A DNA stretch of 64,000 nucleotides from Paulownia fortunei (Eukaryota > Streptophyta > Magnoliopsida > Lamiales > Paulowniaceae), in assembly GCA_019321725.1 (NCBI GenBank), contig CM033108.1, positions 6,280,060-6,344,059 of the forward strand, given 5' to 3'. This document shows, piece after piece, positions 24,824 to 38,009 of this stretch (within the stretch, counting starts at the first letter, position 1; each line of letters starts with the position of its first letter). The notes under the pieces were generated by a model. The model worked only from the letters and a program-made list of their open reading frames with translations, did no database searches and had not been told where the DNA came from. The position numbers were made by a program, and so were the translations under genes.

Positions 24824-25931
24824 TGCCATTTCTTGGAGCTTAGGCACCGACTGCAGAATGAACAAACAAAGAGTTCGGCGCCTAGGCGCCCTTATTTGGT
24901 GCTTAGGCTCTAATTGCAACTAAGACAGACAAAACACATGGCACCTAGGCACCGTTTCTTAGTACTTATGTGTCAAATGACACAGATTTTTGAAAGTGAG
25001 ATTTTTGAACTCGGATTGTCACATCACTTTAGGAAAACTATAAAAGCTAACTCTTAACAAGATTTTAGGTCATATTGGGACTTCAGAAAACTTTGAGAAA
25101 CGAAAGGAGATGAAGAAAGAAGGCTTGAGAACCAAGTCGGGAGCTTCATCTTTGAAGATTTTAGATTTTTCTTCTTATCTTATTCTTGTGATTTTGCTTT
25201 TATCATGCATTCAAGTTTGTCTATGAATTTGATAGACATGATTATAGGCTAGTTTTCTTTTTTAGGGTTTTAATGTAACCTAATTAGGATGATTTGATTA
25301 CTCTTTCAATTCAATTGAATATTTATTTAATTTAGTTGAAGTTTTCTACATGATTCGTAATGCTTTCAATTACTTGATCATTAATTGAATGATTTGCTAT
25401 TATATTGATCTGGGAGTTGATATATGTATCTAGTTTTATGTGTAAAAAATTATAAATTATATGTAAAATAGAAATATACTTACATGATTTGTGTAGTGTT
25501 AATTAAAATCTATAGAGTCCAATGATTTATTAATTATTTAATTCACATAAGAATATAGTGATTTAGCGATTGCTAAAATTTTCATTAGACATTGGTAGAG
25601 GTTATTGAATAATTAAGAGATTTTTGACTATTAACTAGAAAAATAAATTGAGATTGATGCATTCGAGTGTTCAAATCTAATTAATTAAGGTGAAATCATA
25701 AACCCTAGGTTTTTAAGTAAAAAAAGTTAATCTTAATTTGCGTTTGCACATTAGTTTAGAATTTTCTTAGTTAGCATTAATCACCACTTTAATTTGATTG
25801 TTCAAATAGAATTAGGGTTAACCAATTTCGGTATTCAGTAATTCAACAGTTCTCGTGGGAATGATATCCTATTTATCCACTTTATTACTTGTCTACGATA
25901 GCGTACACTTATATTAATAAAATATGCAATA
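24824..25931 (+). repeat. 5' LTR of the Athila-like element
   Basis: About 1.1 kb aligned with 30003-31110 at clear but reduced identity, showing an old insertion. The first 160 bases are unusually GC-rich, with repeated palindromic units such as GGCGCCTAGGCGCC. It ends TATGCAATA just before the tRNA-Asp-like primer site. The left edge (TGCC at 24824) is approximate. Confidence 0.75.
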
Positions 25932-28900
25932 AGTTTTTATCGCCGTTGCTAGAGACTATTTTGATTTTATTAATATCAATACCTGGTAATTCTGATTCTA
26001 ATTTGAATTTTATTGTATTTCCATTTGATTGCAGCTCTAGAATTTTTTCAGGTGTTTTTAGGTGTATGAGAAAATTGAGAAGCGAAGTCTTGATCTCGTT
26101 TGATTCAGAGATTGAAAAGACTTGTAAACAAAATCGAAAGAAAAAAGAGAAAAACCTCTAAATCACCACAGACATTATGGAAGACGAAAGAGTAGCAAAC
26201 GGTAATAACAACAACATGCACCCGTGGTCAACAATAGGGCACTTAGGGATTATGCATTGCCATTGGTCAATAAAAATCTCACTGGAATCAGACGCCTTGC
26301 CATCCAAGCCAACAATTTTGAGATCAAGCCGGTTATTATCCAAATGGTTCAAGCTAATTAGTTTTGTGGGTTAAGATCTGAATGCACACATAGCCAGTTT
26401 TCTTGAATTTGTGATGCATTCAAGCATAATGGCATTACTAATAATGCCATTAGATTGAGGCTATTCCCTTTCTCACTAAGGGATAAGGAAAATATTTAGT
26501 TGAACTCACTGCCACTGGGTGTAATAGCCATATGGGCCAACTTAGCTCAAACATTCCTAGCAAAATACTTCCCACCAGCTAAGACGAAAAAGATGAGAAA
26601 TGACATCACTACCTTCACCCAATATGACATGGAATCATTGCATGAGGCATGGGAAAGGTATAAGGATTTGTTGAGAAGATGTCCTTATCACAGTCTGCCA
26701 AAATGGTTGCAAGTTCAGATATTTTATGATGGATTGGGCAATGCAACCTAAACTTTAGCGGATGCAGCCGCTGGTAGAGCTCTGATGGGAAAGACACATG
26801 AGGAGGTATATAATTTTCTTGAGACCATGGTTGTGAATACTTATCAATGGCCTTCTAAAAGAATTGTACCAAAGAAAGCATTTGGAGTTCATGAAGTTGA
26901 CTCACTCATGGATCTCACTGCTCAAGTTACTACATTATCTCAGCAACTTTGCTCTTTTACAGCTAATTCGGTTCCCACATTAGTTGAGGTATGCAATTTT
27001 TGCAATAGTTCTCACCCTAGTATAGAATGTCAAGTTGGAAACCCATTCGCTCCATCTCAGCTAAAGCAAGCACAGTTTATAAGGAATGCTATACGGTAGA
27101 ATAATCGATACTCTAACATTTATAATTCAGGATAGTGCAACTATCCAAACTTCTCATAGAGAATGGACAAAACGTAGTGAGACTACTAATATCAAATTTT
27201 CAGCCTCCAAATCAGTCTCAACAGACACCCAAAGTTTCTTTAGAAGATACTCTTGTACAATTCATGGCAAGGACAGAGACAACATTACAAAAGCAAAAGT
27301 CTTTCAATAAAAAACAATTAGCTTATATTTGAAACTTAGAGGTTCAAGTAGGCCAGATTGCTAATATACTAAATGCAAGACCTCAAGGTTCATTGCCTAG
27401 TAACACTAAGACTAACCCCAAGGAGAATGTGTAGGCTATTACTTTGCGTAGTGGTAAAGAGTTGCCAGAGTGTGAAAGAAAAGTCACTAATCTAAAAGAG
27501 CCGACAAAGAAAAGTGCGATTGAGGATATGGTTGCCACATCGATCAAAGAAGTAAAGAAGCCTAAATCAAAGTTATTTCCAGACAATCCTCACCTATATG
27601 TGCCTCTTATCCTATTTCCTCAACACTTCTAAAAACAAAAACTAGATAAGCAATCTTCTAAATTTTTAGATGTCTTTAAAAAGTTGCACATTAATATTCC
27701 TTTTACAGATACCCTAGAGCAAATGCCCAGCTACGTAAAATTCATGAAGTAGGTCCTCTCTAACAAATGAAAGCTGGAGGAATACAAGACAGTAGCACTT
27801 AGTGAGGAGTGTAGTGCTATCCTACAGAGAAAGCTTCCACCTAAACTAAAAGATCTAGGGAGTTTCACGATACCTTGCACCATTAGCAATTCATTTTTTG
27901 ATAAAGCTCTATGTGACCTTGGTGCAAGTATTAATCTGATACCTCTATCTGTTTACAGAAAGCTTGGGCTTGGAGAAGCAAAGCCGACTACAGTCTTGCT
28001 GCAATTTGCTGATCGATCTATCAAGTATCCAAGGAGAGTCATTGAAGATGTTCTAGTGAAGGTGGATAAATTCATCTTCCGAGCAGACTTTATAGTGCTC
28101 GATATAAAGAAAGACCAAGAGATCCTGATCATTCTTGGTTGACCTTTCTTGGCAATTGAAAGGACCCTCATTGATGTACAAAAAGGTTAATTAATCTTGA
28201 GGGCACAAGAAGAGCAAGTTATTTTCAATGTCTTCAAGGCAATGAAATATCCAAATGAGAAAGATAGTTGTTTGCTAGTGGATGCCATTGAATATTGTGT
28301 AAAAGAAGTCTTTCAATATAGCTATTTTGGTGATCTACTTGATGCTTGTTTGAGGGGAGCGAGTGATATTGATGATGTGAAAATCTTCGAGTGTTTAAAG
28401 AGACTTGATGCAATACTACCTGTATTCATCAAGAGACCATTTGAAGATTTTAAGAAGGCACCTACCCTACCAGTACCATCGATAGAGAAGCCACCTATTT
28501 TAGAACTCAAATAATTGCCAAACCACTTGAGATATTCTTTCTTGGGCGATTCTTCTACTCTTCCTATTATCATTTCTGCGGTACTAACTAATAAATAGGA
28601 AGAAGAAAAACTATTGAGGGTACTGAGAGACCATAAAATGGCATTAGGATGGTCTATTGCTGATATTAAAGGCATTAGTCCATCTATATGCATGCACAAG
28701 ATTTTGATGGAGGAAAGCTACAAGCCATTTGTGGAGCATCAGCATTATCTAAATCAAAACATGAAAGAGGTGGTAAGAGCTGAAGTTTTGAAACTACTTG
28801 ATACAGGTATTATCTATCCTATTTTTGATAGTGTATGGGTAAGTCCTGTGCAAGTAGTACCTAAGAAAGATGGGATAACGATAGTAAAAAAAATGAAAAT

Positions 28901-30002
28901 AATGAATTAATTCCCACAAGAACTATTACTAGTTGGTATATGTGCATAGATTATAAAAAGTTGAATAAGGCTACTAGGAAAGACCACTTCCTTTTACCCT
29001 TCATTGATCAAATGTTGGATAGGTTAGTGGGTCATGTTTATTACTGCCTCTTAGATGGTTATTGGGGTTACAATCAGATTTTTATTGCACTTGAGGACCA
29101 AAAAAAGGCCACCTTCACACGCCATTATGGCACTTTTGCGTTTAGGAGCATGTCATTTGGGTTGTGCAATGCACTGACTACTTTCCAATAGTATATGATG
29201 GCTATTTTCTCTGATATGGTGGAATATTTCATTGAAATCTTTATGGATGACTTCTTGGTTTCTAGTAACTCATTTGATGTTTGTTTGCAGCATTTGACAC
29301 TTGTGTTAAAAAGGTGTGAAAAAACTTAGTTTTGAACTGGAAGAAGTGTTATTTTATGGTCCAAGAGGGGATAGTCCTCGACCATAAAATTTATATGAAT
29401 GGCATTGAAGTGGATCGTGCCAAGATAGAGACCATTGGGAAATTACCTCCACCAACCTCAGTGAAGGGTGTGTGAAGTTTTTTAGGCCATGCAGGGTTCT
29501 ATAGACGTTTCGTCAAAAAATTTCCAAAAATAACAAAGCCTCTTTGCAATTTACTTTTGAAAGAGGTACCTTTCAACTTTGATGATAAGTGTCTTTGTGC
29601 TTTTCAAAAACTAAAATCTACTTTGATTTCCATTCCTATTATTATTGCCCTTGATTGGAGTTTACCATTCGAGTTGATGTGTGATGCTAGCGATTTTGCC
29701 ATTGGAGCGGTGTTAGGATAACAGAAAGGTAAAAATTTTTATGTTATCTATTATGCTAGTCGAACACTAACTAATGCGCAGATGAACTGCGCAACTATTG
29801 AGAAAGAACTCCTAGTCATAGTTTTTGCATTTGATAAGTTTCAACTGTACTTGATTGACACTAAGGTAATTATGTACATTGATCATTCTGCCATCAAGTA
29901 CTTAATCGAGGGAAAAGATGAAAAACTAAGGTTGATTCGATGGGTCTTACTACTCCAAGAGTTTGAATTGGAGATTCGAGATAAGAAGGGGATTGACAAG
30001 AA
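25932..30002 (+). mobile_element. Athila-like Gypsy retrotransposon, internal region, integrase deleted
   Basis: Plus strand, broken by many stops. Gag (26190-27330) includes FLAKYFPPAKTKKMRNDITT and ESLHEAWERYKDLLRRCP. The protease core CDLGASINLIPLSVYRKLG is near 27910-27965. Reverse transcriptase (28600-29260) shows YCLLDGYWGYNQI, FGLCNALTTFQ and the catalytic FMDDF. RNase H (29680-30000) shows CDASDFAIGAVLG, YYASRTLTNAQMN and IEKELLVIVFAFDKF. After FELEIRDKKG the protein stops matching and the 3' LTR begins, so integrase and everything downstream are gone by internal deletion. Non-autonomous and inactive. Confidence 0.9.
25938..25955 (+). other. Degenerate tRNA-Asp primer-binding site
   Basis: TATCGCCGTTGCTAGAGA differs at five positions from TGGCGCCGTTGCCGGGGA, the tRNA-Asp complement used by Athila/Tat Gypsy elements. 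Its position just after the LTR supports both the LTR end and the lineage. Confidence 0.65.
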
Positions 30003-31110
30003 GGAGATTGAAAAACGACACCAAGGCGCTGACTGCAGAATGAACAAACAGAGAATTCGCCACCTAGGCACCGTTATTTGGTGCTTAGGCGTCGATTACA
30101 ACTAAGGCAGATAGAACACGCCATGCCTAGGTACCGTTTTTTGGTGCTTAGGCGCCAAATAACGCAGATTTCCGAAGGTGTGATTTTTGAACTCAGATTT
30201 TCACATCAGTTTGGGAAAACTATAAAGGCCAAGTCTTAACAAGACTTTAGGTCATCTTGGGACTTCAGAAGATTTTGAGAAATGAAATGAGAGGAAGAAG
30301 GCTTGAGAACCAAGTTGGGAGCTTCATCTTTGAAGATTTTAGATTTTTCTTTTTCCCTTATTCTTGTGATTTTACCTTTATCATGCATTCAAATTTGTCT
30401 ATGAATTTTATAGACATGATTATGAGTTAGTTTTCTTTTCTAGAATTTTGATGTAACCTAATTAGGATGATTTGAATTTCTTTTTCAATTCAATTTAATA
30501 TTTATTTGATTTAATTGAAGTTTTCTACATGATTTGTAATGCTTTCAATTACTTAGCCATTAATTGAATAATTTACCAATCATATTGATCTGAGAGGTGA
30601 TATATATATCTAGTTCTATGTGTAGAAAATTATAAATTGCATGTAAGATAGGAATATACTTGCATGATTTGTTTAGTCTTAATTGAGATTCATAGAACCC
30701 AATGATTTGTTGATTGTTTAATTCACATAGGAATATAATTATTTAGCAATTGGTAAAATTTTCATTAGACCTTGGGAGAGGTTATTGAATAATTAAGGAA
30801 TTCTTGATTATCAATTAGAAAAATAAATTGAGATTGATGCGTTTGAGTATTCAAATCTGATTAATTAAGGTAAAACCATAAATCCTAAGTTTTTAAGTTA
30901 AAAAAGTTAATCTTAATTTGCTTTTGCACATTAGTTTAGAATTTTTTTAGTTAGCGTTAATCACCATTTTAATTTGATTGTTCAAATAGAATTAGGGTTA
31001 CCAATTCCGGTATTTAGTAATTCAACAATCCTTATGGGAGCGATATACTACTTATCTACTTTATTATTTGTCTATGATAGCGTACACTTGAGTTCGCAAA
31101 ATCCGCAACA
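30003..31110 (+). repeat. 3' LTR of the Athila-like element
   Basis: Aligns with 24824-25931, including GACTGCAGAATGAACAAAC, the TAGGCGCC-type palindromes, CTTGAGAACCAAGT and the terminal GATAGCGTACACTT. It ends CCGCAACA. Its first bases are fused to the truncated RNase H region, so the left edge is uncertain by about 20 bases. Confidence 0.75.
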
Positions 31111-31914
31111 ATCTCTCGATTGAGTTTAGGGCATATATCAATAGTCGAAATCCTAATTACTCAATAACTATGATTCCATTTCAAGTTTCATTACTCATGA
31201 CGAATCATAAAAAAAAATCCACCTAATATTCATCCTGCCTTGGCCAAGGACATCTGAGTCATTAACTATGAAAACATAGGAGATTCACTTATTCTACTAG
31301 ATAAGTGATGGATCTTTTATTGATCACTCATTAACTTCCATACATATCAATGCAACATCCAATATATCCCCTTTGTGATTGCCAAACAATCAGAAGATAC
31401 ATTAAAATGAAACACGATATGATAAGGCTACCACGGTGTCTCAAATCAGAAAACTAATCGTGTACTATCGTAACATGAAATTTCTTATTTCGACAAACAA
31501 GTTTCCAATTAAGAAATTTCAGTAGGCCTGTTCAGTGTACTTATTTCCTAACAAGCACCTGTATACATGCACTAGCATCACTACACCAATGTCCATAGAG
31601 CGAGACATCCTCTTCATGCGAGCATGCATCACATGCATGAGTCTATTGGGTTATTCGATGTCCCTTTCTCAAATTTTTTTTGATTCGGAACTAATTTAAG
31701 ACCAAAACCATAAAGGCATATTCCATGATTACCATCAAATGCGTGACCATGCCCTGTAGCTAAGTTTGGTGTATGGACTTTTTCTAATTACAATAAATAA
31801 TTAAAGATAAAGAAATTTGTCTTTTTATTAATATGATTTGAGAAGATTATTTTTACAAATATAAGAGTATAAAATATGCATAATCTAATTGGCACGCTGG
31901 GCACTACTCTAACA
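31111..31914 (-). repeat. Truncated LTR of a third retrotransposon
   Basis: On the minus strand it would start TGTTAGAGTAGTGCCC (31914 leftward), a plausible LTR start, and it is cut off at 31110 by the Athila-like element. No coding sequence. I recognise the sequence style as plant LTR but cannot assign a family. Confidence 0.4.
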
Positions 31915-34238
31915 CTTTCCTTCTAAACTTTTTATCTGCATAGTTCCCATGAGGTTCCATGTGCAGAAGTTCTACAGTACATGATGTACTGAAGTGTTGC
32001 AATACTTTGTGTGTACCATTCTTTTATTTTCCAAGCTCACATGCACCACACACTCTTGGATTATTTTTATTTAGTTTTGGCACTCCTAGCACAACTCATG
32101 TATTTATAATCTTAGTTAGATTCTTGAAATTCAAATTGCCCTAATTTTTGGTGCCATAAATCGATTTTAATAACTTTTATATTGTAACATACCTGAGGTT
32201 ATTGCAACATTCTTGAGTTTTGGCAGTCCTTCAACATAAGTAGTTCTAAGTATACGTCCCTTTTTACCATCTCCAAAGGTAATATGTCTTCTATTATATG
32301 TCTCGAACATCCATTATCAAAATATCAGGTATCATTAGTACAGGATTTTAAAGAAATGTCCGCAACAAAACATCTAAGGTTTTATTTTTTAATCCAGATT
32401 CTTTTTTAAGATTCGTTTTTAAGTCAATTTGGATCTTAGGAGTTTGTTGCAATAGTTTAGATTTATGTTGTAACATTGCAGAAGTAGGTGAACCAAAACA
32501 CATACCATTCCTCAAAGTCTTTTTAAACCTAAAACATCTTAGTTAGATATGTTCAGGTAGATTACATAAATGAAAAATAGGAATAAACCTTTTTGGCTTG
32601 GGTTTTTACTTTTATCAAAGATGGACCGAACACATTTTGTTTACTTTATAAAAATAGTTTTTAAAGTTGAAGACTCACCAGTGTGTCCCAAACTGTGATG
32701 ATCACTACATAGTTTTCAAATAGAGAGAATTTCATCTAGTTTTTTCTTACTAGAATCAAGCTTCATCATCTTTTGAGTATGAAACAATTCCTTCTCAGTT
32801 TCTTGAATTTTTCTATACTTTTTAGCAACAAGGTTCATAAATTCAAGTATTTCTACTTTCATCAACTTCTTTTTCTTTGTTTAGTACAACAATTTGTTCC
32901 TCAAGAGACTTGTTGATTTTGTATATCTCAAGCCACTTTTGAAATATTTTATTATATATTTGCTGAATATCCTCGATGTTGGACTCATTCTCATCACTAT
33001 CAGTTTCTAAATTTGAATTATTCACATCCTTTTCACTTGTAACAACAGATAAAGTCAGGCAAGTTACATTATACTGAACTATTAGAACATACCTTTGGCT
33101 TATTGTAACATGTTTACGATAATTATTGATCATCTTAGAGCTAAGCGCCATATGATTACTCAAATGTTCCTCCTCATCATTTTTCTGATTTTTTTTCAGA
33201 TTTCTCATCACTCTAGGTAGTAGTTGCCCATCTATTTGAGAGTATTGGCGCACTCTGCGTGGACATGCCCAAACCCTTTATATTCACAATATTAAATTCT
33301 TCTACTTTTCATGTTATCATGTTATCAGAAGGATTAGAAATAGTTTTACCTTTTTATAAATTGAAAGACTTACCAGAGTTTGGCTTGTTCGGCTTTTTGT
33401 TTATTTTTTTGAGAAGTTTTCCAAAGTTCTTTGTCAAAAAAACGCCACATATTCTGATATATCATCATTGTCTTATGTTTCAAATGCTGATTTTGGAACT
33501 TCAGCTTAAAAGACAACATTTTTTCCTTTGTCTCTCATATTGTGTTTGAGATTCAATTCAAATATTTGTAAGGAGCCCATCAACTCATCCAGTTTCATGT
33601 TTTTAATATCACAAGTTTCTTCAATAGTGGTGACCTTGTACGTAAATATCTTTGGTAGTGACTTTAAGCTTTTTGTACAAGTTTAAAAAATATGATTATT
33701 TAGCCAAGTGCTTGAACTTCATTTGCTATGTCACATAGCTTTGCATTGAAGATGACAATTGTCTCACTCACCTCAATTCTAAGATCTTCAAATCTTGAAG
33801 CCAAATTTTGGAGTTTTAACATTTGTATTGTTGTATTTCCTTCATAGGTAGTTTGGAAAATTTTCTAAATACCATTTTCACTCTCACAACTTGCAATCAA
33901 TTTGAATTAATTGATATCAATTGCACTGAAAATTGCATTTAAGGCCTTTGAGTTGTAATTTGCAATTTTCTCCTCCTCAGTGTTCCATTGATCTTCTAGA
34001 TTAAGAATCATCTCTTTATGTTCATTTGTCATCACAAGATGTTTCCATCTTGTTATAACAGCATGTCAAGTCCATTCATCCACAGATTTAATAAAGGCTT
34101 GCATTTTTGTCTTTCAGTATGAGTAATTTAATGCTTCCAATAATAGAGGTTGAATAGTTGATGTTCCTTCACGAAGATGGTCCATTCCTACATGTTAAAC
34201 AAATCAGTTCCCAAAATTTCATTAAGTAAATCTAGTGA
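31915..34238 (-). mobile_element. Copia-2 internal region: gag, protease linker, start of integrase
   Basis: Minus strand. Gag pieces at 34180-33560 match Copia-1 gag (LDELMGSLQ and SLKSLPKIF-type segments, LASRFEDLR). A Lys/Asp/Glu-rich gag tail occupies 33253-32843 (contains TSEKDVNNSNLETDSDENE). Protease-linker and early integrase remnants at 32340-31950 parallel 4790-4230 of Copia-1. Frames are heavily broken. Together with the LTRs at 22168 and 34257 this is one old element later opened by the insertions between 24824 and 31914. Confidence 0.8.
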
Positions 34239-34255
34239 CCAGCTATTGATGCCAA
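34239..34255 (-). other. Degenerate primer-binding site of Copia-2
   Basis: Minus strand TTGGCATCAATAGCTGG, a worn version of TTGGTATCAGAGC, sits directly inside the LTR. It shows that this is the 5' side of a minus-strand element. Confidence 0.65.
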
Positions 34256-34256
34256 T

Positions 34257-35079
34257 TATTAGATTTGTTTTATTGTTATTTACCGACTTTATTTAGTTAT
34301 CCAGATTCAATTCTTGTAATAACTGGACAGTTTGTTGCAATAAGTAAAAGACAGTAAAGTAAATGACACACGAAATTTTTATATGCTTCAAGTACAAATG
34401 TACTCTACATGCACGAGGCCACCACCTATAATGAATACTTCACTAATTTAGATTTACAGCTACAATAATAGGACTTATTCAAAATGTAAAGACTCTCTCT
34501 TTACAAATGAAGTCGTTCTTGAACAAATCAATTAGTAAAATTTCAGCGAGATCACATCGACTTTTAAGTGTGCATTGTTGAATTTTCTTCAATACTGATA
34601 TCTCTTCAGATGGCAAACCGACCTTCTCCCGAAAATCTTTAAATTCTTCTCCCAAAGAATTGCGTCTATCTCTCGAAAGGCTCACCCTCTTATCTCGAAA
34701 AGTGAAAATGAACAAGATCAATCTCAAAACTTGAAGCCATGCGTTTCTTTCACAAGAGGCGTGCACTTCTTCTTGTTCTTTGAGATTTTCTTGCAACAAT
34801 CAATCAAACTCGAATCTCAACTTTAGAAGTATCCAAATACGTTGTATAAATAATACAAAATATATCAAAAAAAATTTCTTATCACTAAAAGATCTTAACT
34901 TATCTTGTGAATAAAATATTCAAATTTTTCCATCATTACAATCCAATAAATCTGCACAAGATAAGTAAAATAATTAATTCATATAAGGTAAATCATTAAA
35001 ATCAATCAAATCTTGTACAAAATAACAAGTTGTTAATCAATATCTACTAATCAAATTATAATTAATTATGATCTTATCA
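34257..35079 (-). repeat. 5' LTR of Copia-2
   Basis: 823 bp, uninterrupted partner of the split LTR at 22168-24586. Ends are TATTAG and TTATCA on the plus strand; the outer TG has mutated to TA in both copies. Confidence 0.85.
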
Positions 35080-36460
35080 ATACTTATGATCTCATCATAA
35101 TCAATTATAATCCTATCAAATTCAATAAATTCAGTATATTATGATATTAAATATTAATTAAGTATGACAGTTGGCTCCAAATCAAAGCTCTCATCTCATT
35201 AGAAACAAACTATGATTAAGTAGAATTTTGTGGTCTCGCACTTTGCCATTTGAGCTGATACTGTGCCTGATTCAAGTGATAAAAATGAAGACCTCAAAAT
35301 TTTACGATTACGAAATTTTGTGTATATTAATTTAATTTTATATTAGTTTCATTGTATCATATTAGTTTCGTCCCACTTTAAGGTAAACTTCACGATTATT
35401 GGTTGTATTAGTTAGTTAGCAATTGATACATTAACGTGATGATATATTTAATTATTCCATTCGAAAAATCAAATAAACAAAATAAAATTATTGCTACTTA
35501 AACTAAACTTACATCGATTTTTTAACATGTTCAACTTGGTATAAGTATATGTGTTATCTGTTTCTGAATTTATGATCTGGATTTAGGATTAATTTCTTTG
35601 AAACCATCCAAACAGCTTTTCGGAAAAATGGTACCGGGTACATTTGATTTTGTTTTTTTATATTATGGGAGAATGTGTTCCAAAAATTGTATTGGAGAAT
35701 GTATGTATTAAGGAAAAAATATATTAAAAATATGATATATATTTATTTTTATTTTAAAAGAAATAAATTAAAAAAAAATTGAAAAAAAAAAATTGTACAT
35801 TTTCTCGACACACGAGATATGAAACATGTTGCATCATCACCTAAACTGCGATAAATTATTTTCATTTGCCTACTATTACAGTGCTATGGAGATTTTTAGG
35901 TTACCACGTCTTAGTGTCCCACTTGACTGGTGGATTATTTTATAAATGCGTGCAACAAACAATTTTAGCAATCTAGATAAATTACTTTGGTAAATTAAAG
36001 ATAAACATGAAGTTGTTATCAATGCCCATTGAATTAGAGTATCACTTACTAGTCCCGCTCCCTTGGGTTTAAGTGGATAAAAAATGTTATCAAAGTCGTT
36101 CTTAATAGTAATATCGGTTACTAAAATCGGTGGGCGAACCTTGGGAAGAATTATATCAGGCTGGTTCAAATTGTGGAGTAACCCTGACGAGGACGTTTAG
36201 TATCTAATTTGGGTGATTATAGTGTCCGAAGAATTTGAATTTGTTTATAATCTGATATAACAAAGTTTTCTAGCAAAATACGTTAATTGATCATTGTGAA
36301 TCAACAAAGTAATTTTATTAAAGTTCGTAAAATGGAGTCTCAAGTATTGTTCTTGCTACGAATTTTTTTATATGGGATGATGTTTGATATGACGTAAATC
36401 TTCCTGATATAGATTTTTCACACCCAATTCATATAAGAATTTTTTATCTCGCCTGTCGAC
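35080..36460. other. Intergenic, nothing recognised
   Basis: AT-rich DNA. One 97-codon minus-strand open frame (36169-35876) has no recognisable motif or supporting splice context, and I do not call it a gene. Confidence 0.5.
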
Positions 36461-36851
36461 AGGGATAACAATAGGGTGGGTTTGCTAAAATTCGAGACCC
36501 ATCCCGTCAACATTTTTAAGGACTGAAGAATTGTCCGTCCCGGACCCACCAAGTACGAGTTAGACCCGCTAGACTCGTGAGATTCACTTTATGATTTTAA
36601 AAATATTGAAAAATATATATATATTTTAAAATAATACTACTATTTTTTTTAAAAAAAAAAATTTAAAATATAATATTATATAAACGCATATATATTAAAA
36701 TAAGAAATACAAAAAATCAAATGGGGCGGATTCAAAGCGGGTCCGATTTTGAAATGAAAAATCAAGACCCGCTCGAACCCGTTTATAACTTTGAAAATGG
36801 AACAAGTTCGGGATGCGTTTGAATTTGAACCTGTCCCAAAGACATCCCTAT
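36461..36851. mobile_element. hAT-type MITE with perfect 8-base target duplication
   Basis: Flanked on both sides by CTGTCGAC (36453-36460 and 36852-36859). Termini are AGGGATAACAATAGGG and, inverted, TAGGGATGTCTTTGGG. GC-rich ends with GGGTCC/GGACCC-like stretches surround an AT-rich core. No coding capacity. The 8-base duplication and the TAGGG-type ends fit hAT. A relative lies at 61941-62346. Confidence 0.8.
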
Positions 36852-37268
36852 CTGTCGACATGAGAAGCGTGTGAAATATAAAGTCTAAGCAATTATTGTT
36901 GTTTCATGGAATTAGCTATACCTCATTTTCGTTGATTCACTATATATATCAAGAGCATCGCCCATGGTTTTTCTTGGTGGAAGTCGACAATGGCTTGGAG
37001 CATCCTTTGCCTAACCAATGTTGGGTTTGATGTCTTCCTAACCTATGTTGACTTAAGACATATTCTATAGAATAATTTGCTCATTATTTTTTAGGTAATG
37101 GTTGGGAAACAAGAGATTCAATATATCTTATCACCTATTTAGGATGTGAAAATCATTGGCGCGTACTTCACTTTCTCACACTAAATTTGACTAATCTGAG
37201 AGATTTAATTGAATGAATGGCAAAAAATCTTGTCATATGTCTTTTAAGTCATTATATTTATGTGAATT

Positions 37269-37271
<3 letters not shown>

Positions 37272-37338
<67 letters not shown>
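37272..37338. repeat. (CA)n-(TA)n microsatellite
   Basis: About 17 CA units pass directly into about 16 TA units. Confidence 0.95.
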
Positions 37339-37340
<2 letters not shown>

Positions 37341-38009
37341 AAATCTTATATAATTATTTAAATTATCAAAGTCAAAACATAATTATTTTCATGTAATGGT
37401 ATGATTAAATGAACCTAATAATTAAATTTACAACTTTATTTGAGGTGTGCTATATTTGGAATTTGTGTTTTCATCGTCTTATGTTAGTCTTGAATTGTAG
37501 CTACGACTATTTTCACTTTATTCTTCCTACCAAGTTGCTCCATCTTTCTCAAGCATCAAATTTTATAATCCTGATTTAAAAGTCCATTTATAATGTATAA
37601 TTGCTCGCTTTTAGCAAAGCCAAGAGAATGTCATGCACTCAATAAGCTTCAAGTCCTTTAGTCTCGCTATTGAAGGTTTTTTCTGAAGATTCATGTAACA
37701 TCTTTTCTATGAATTTAAATATGTCAATTTGTCAATATTTTTCTTATCTGAATTTTGTAAAGTCGAAATTCCTTAGGTAATTTGTTTAGTAATTGTAATG
37801 AGTTTTCTGGTTTAGGGCATGATTTATTATAACAAAGCAAATTACCAACCAGAATAATACTCAGTCGTTCCAAATTTATTATTTCTATTTATTAAACATC
37901 CCTAAATAAAATTCTGTTCTGTAAAAACAAATATGTTTTCCCAAGCATCTCTTGTACATTAATAAAAACAAAGTAGAATTATTTTTACATTAATGATAGT
38001 GCAGTACCC

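Noticed and set aside
35876..36169. 97-codon minus-strand frame
   Set aside because: No motif recognised and it sits in otherwise featureless intergenic DNA; frames of this length occur by chance.
37272..37338. Regular repeat that might suggest a CRISPR array
   Set aside because: A dinucleotide microsatellite without spacers, in plant nuclear DNA.
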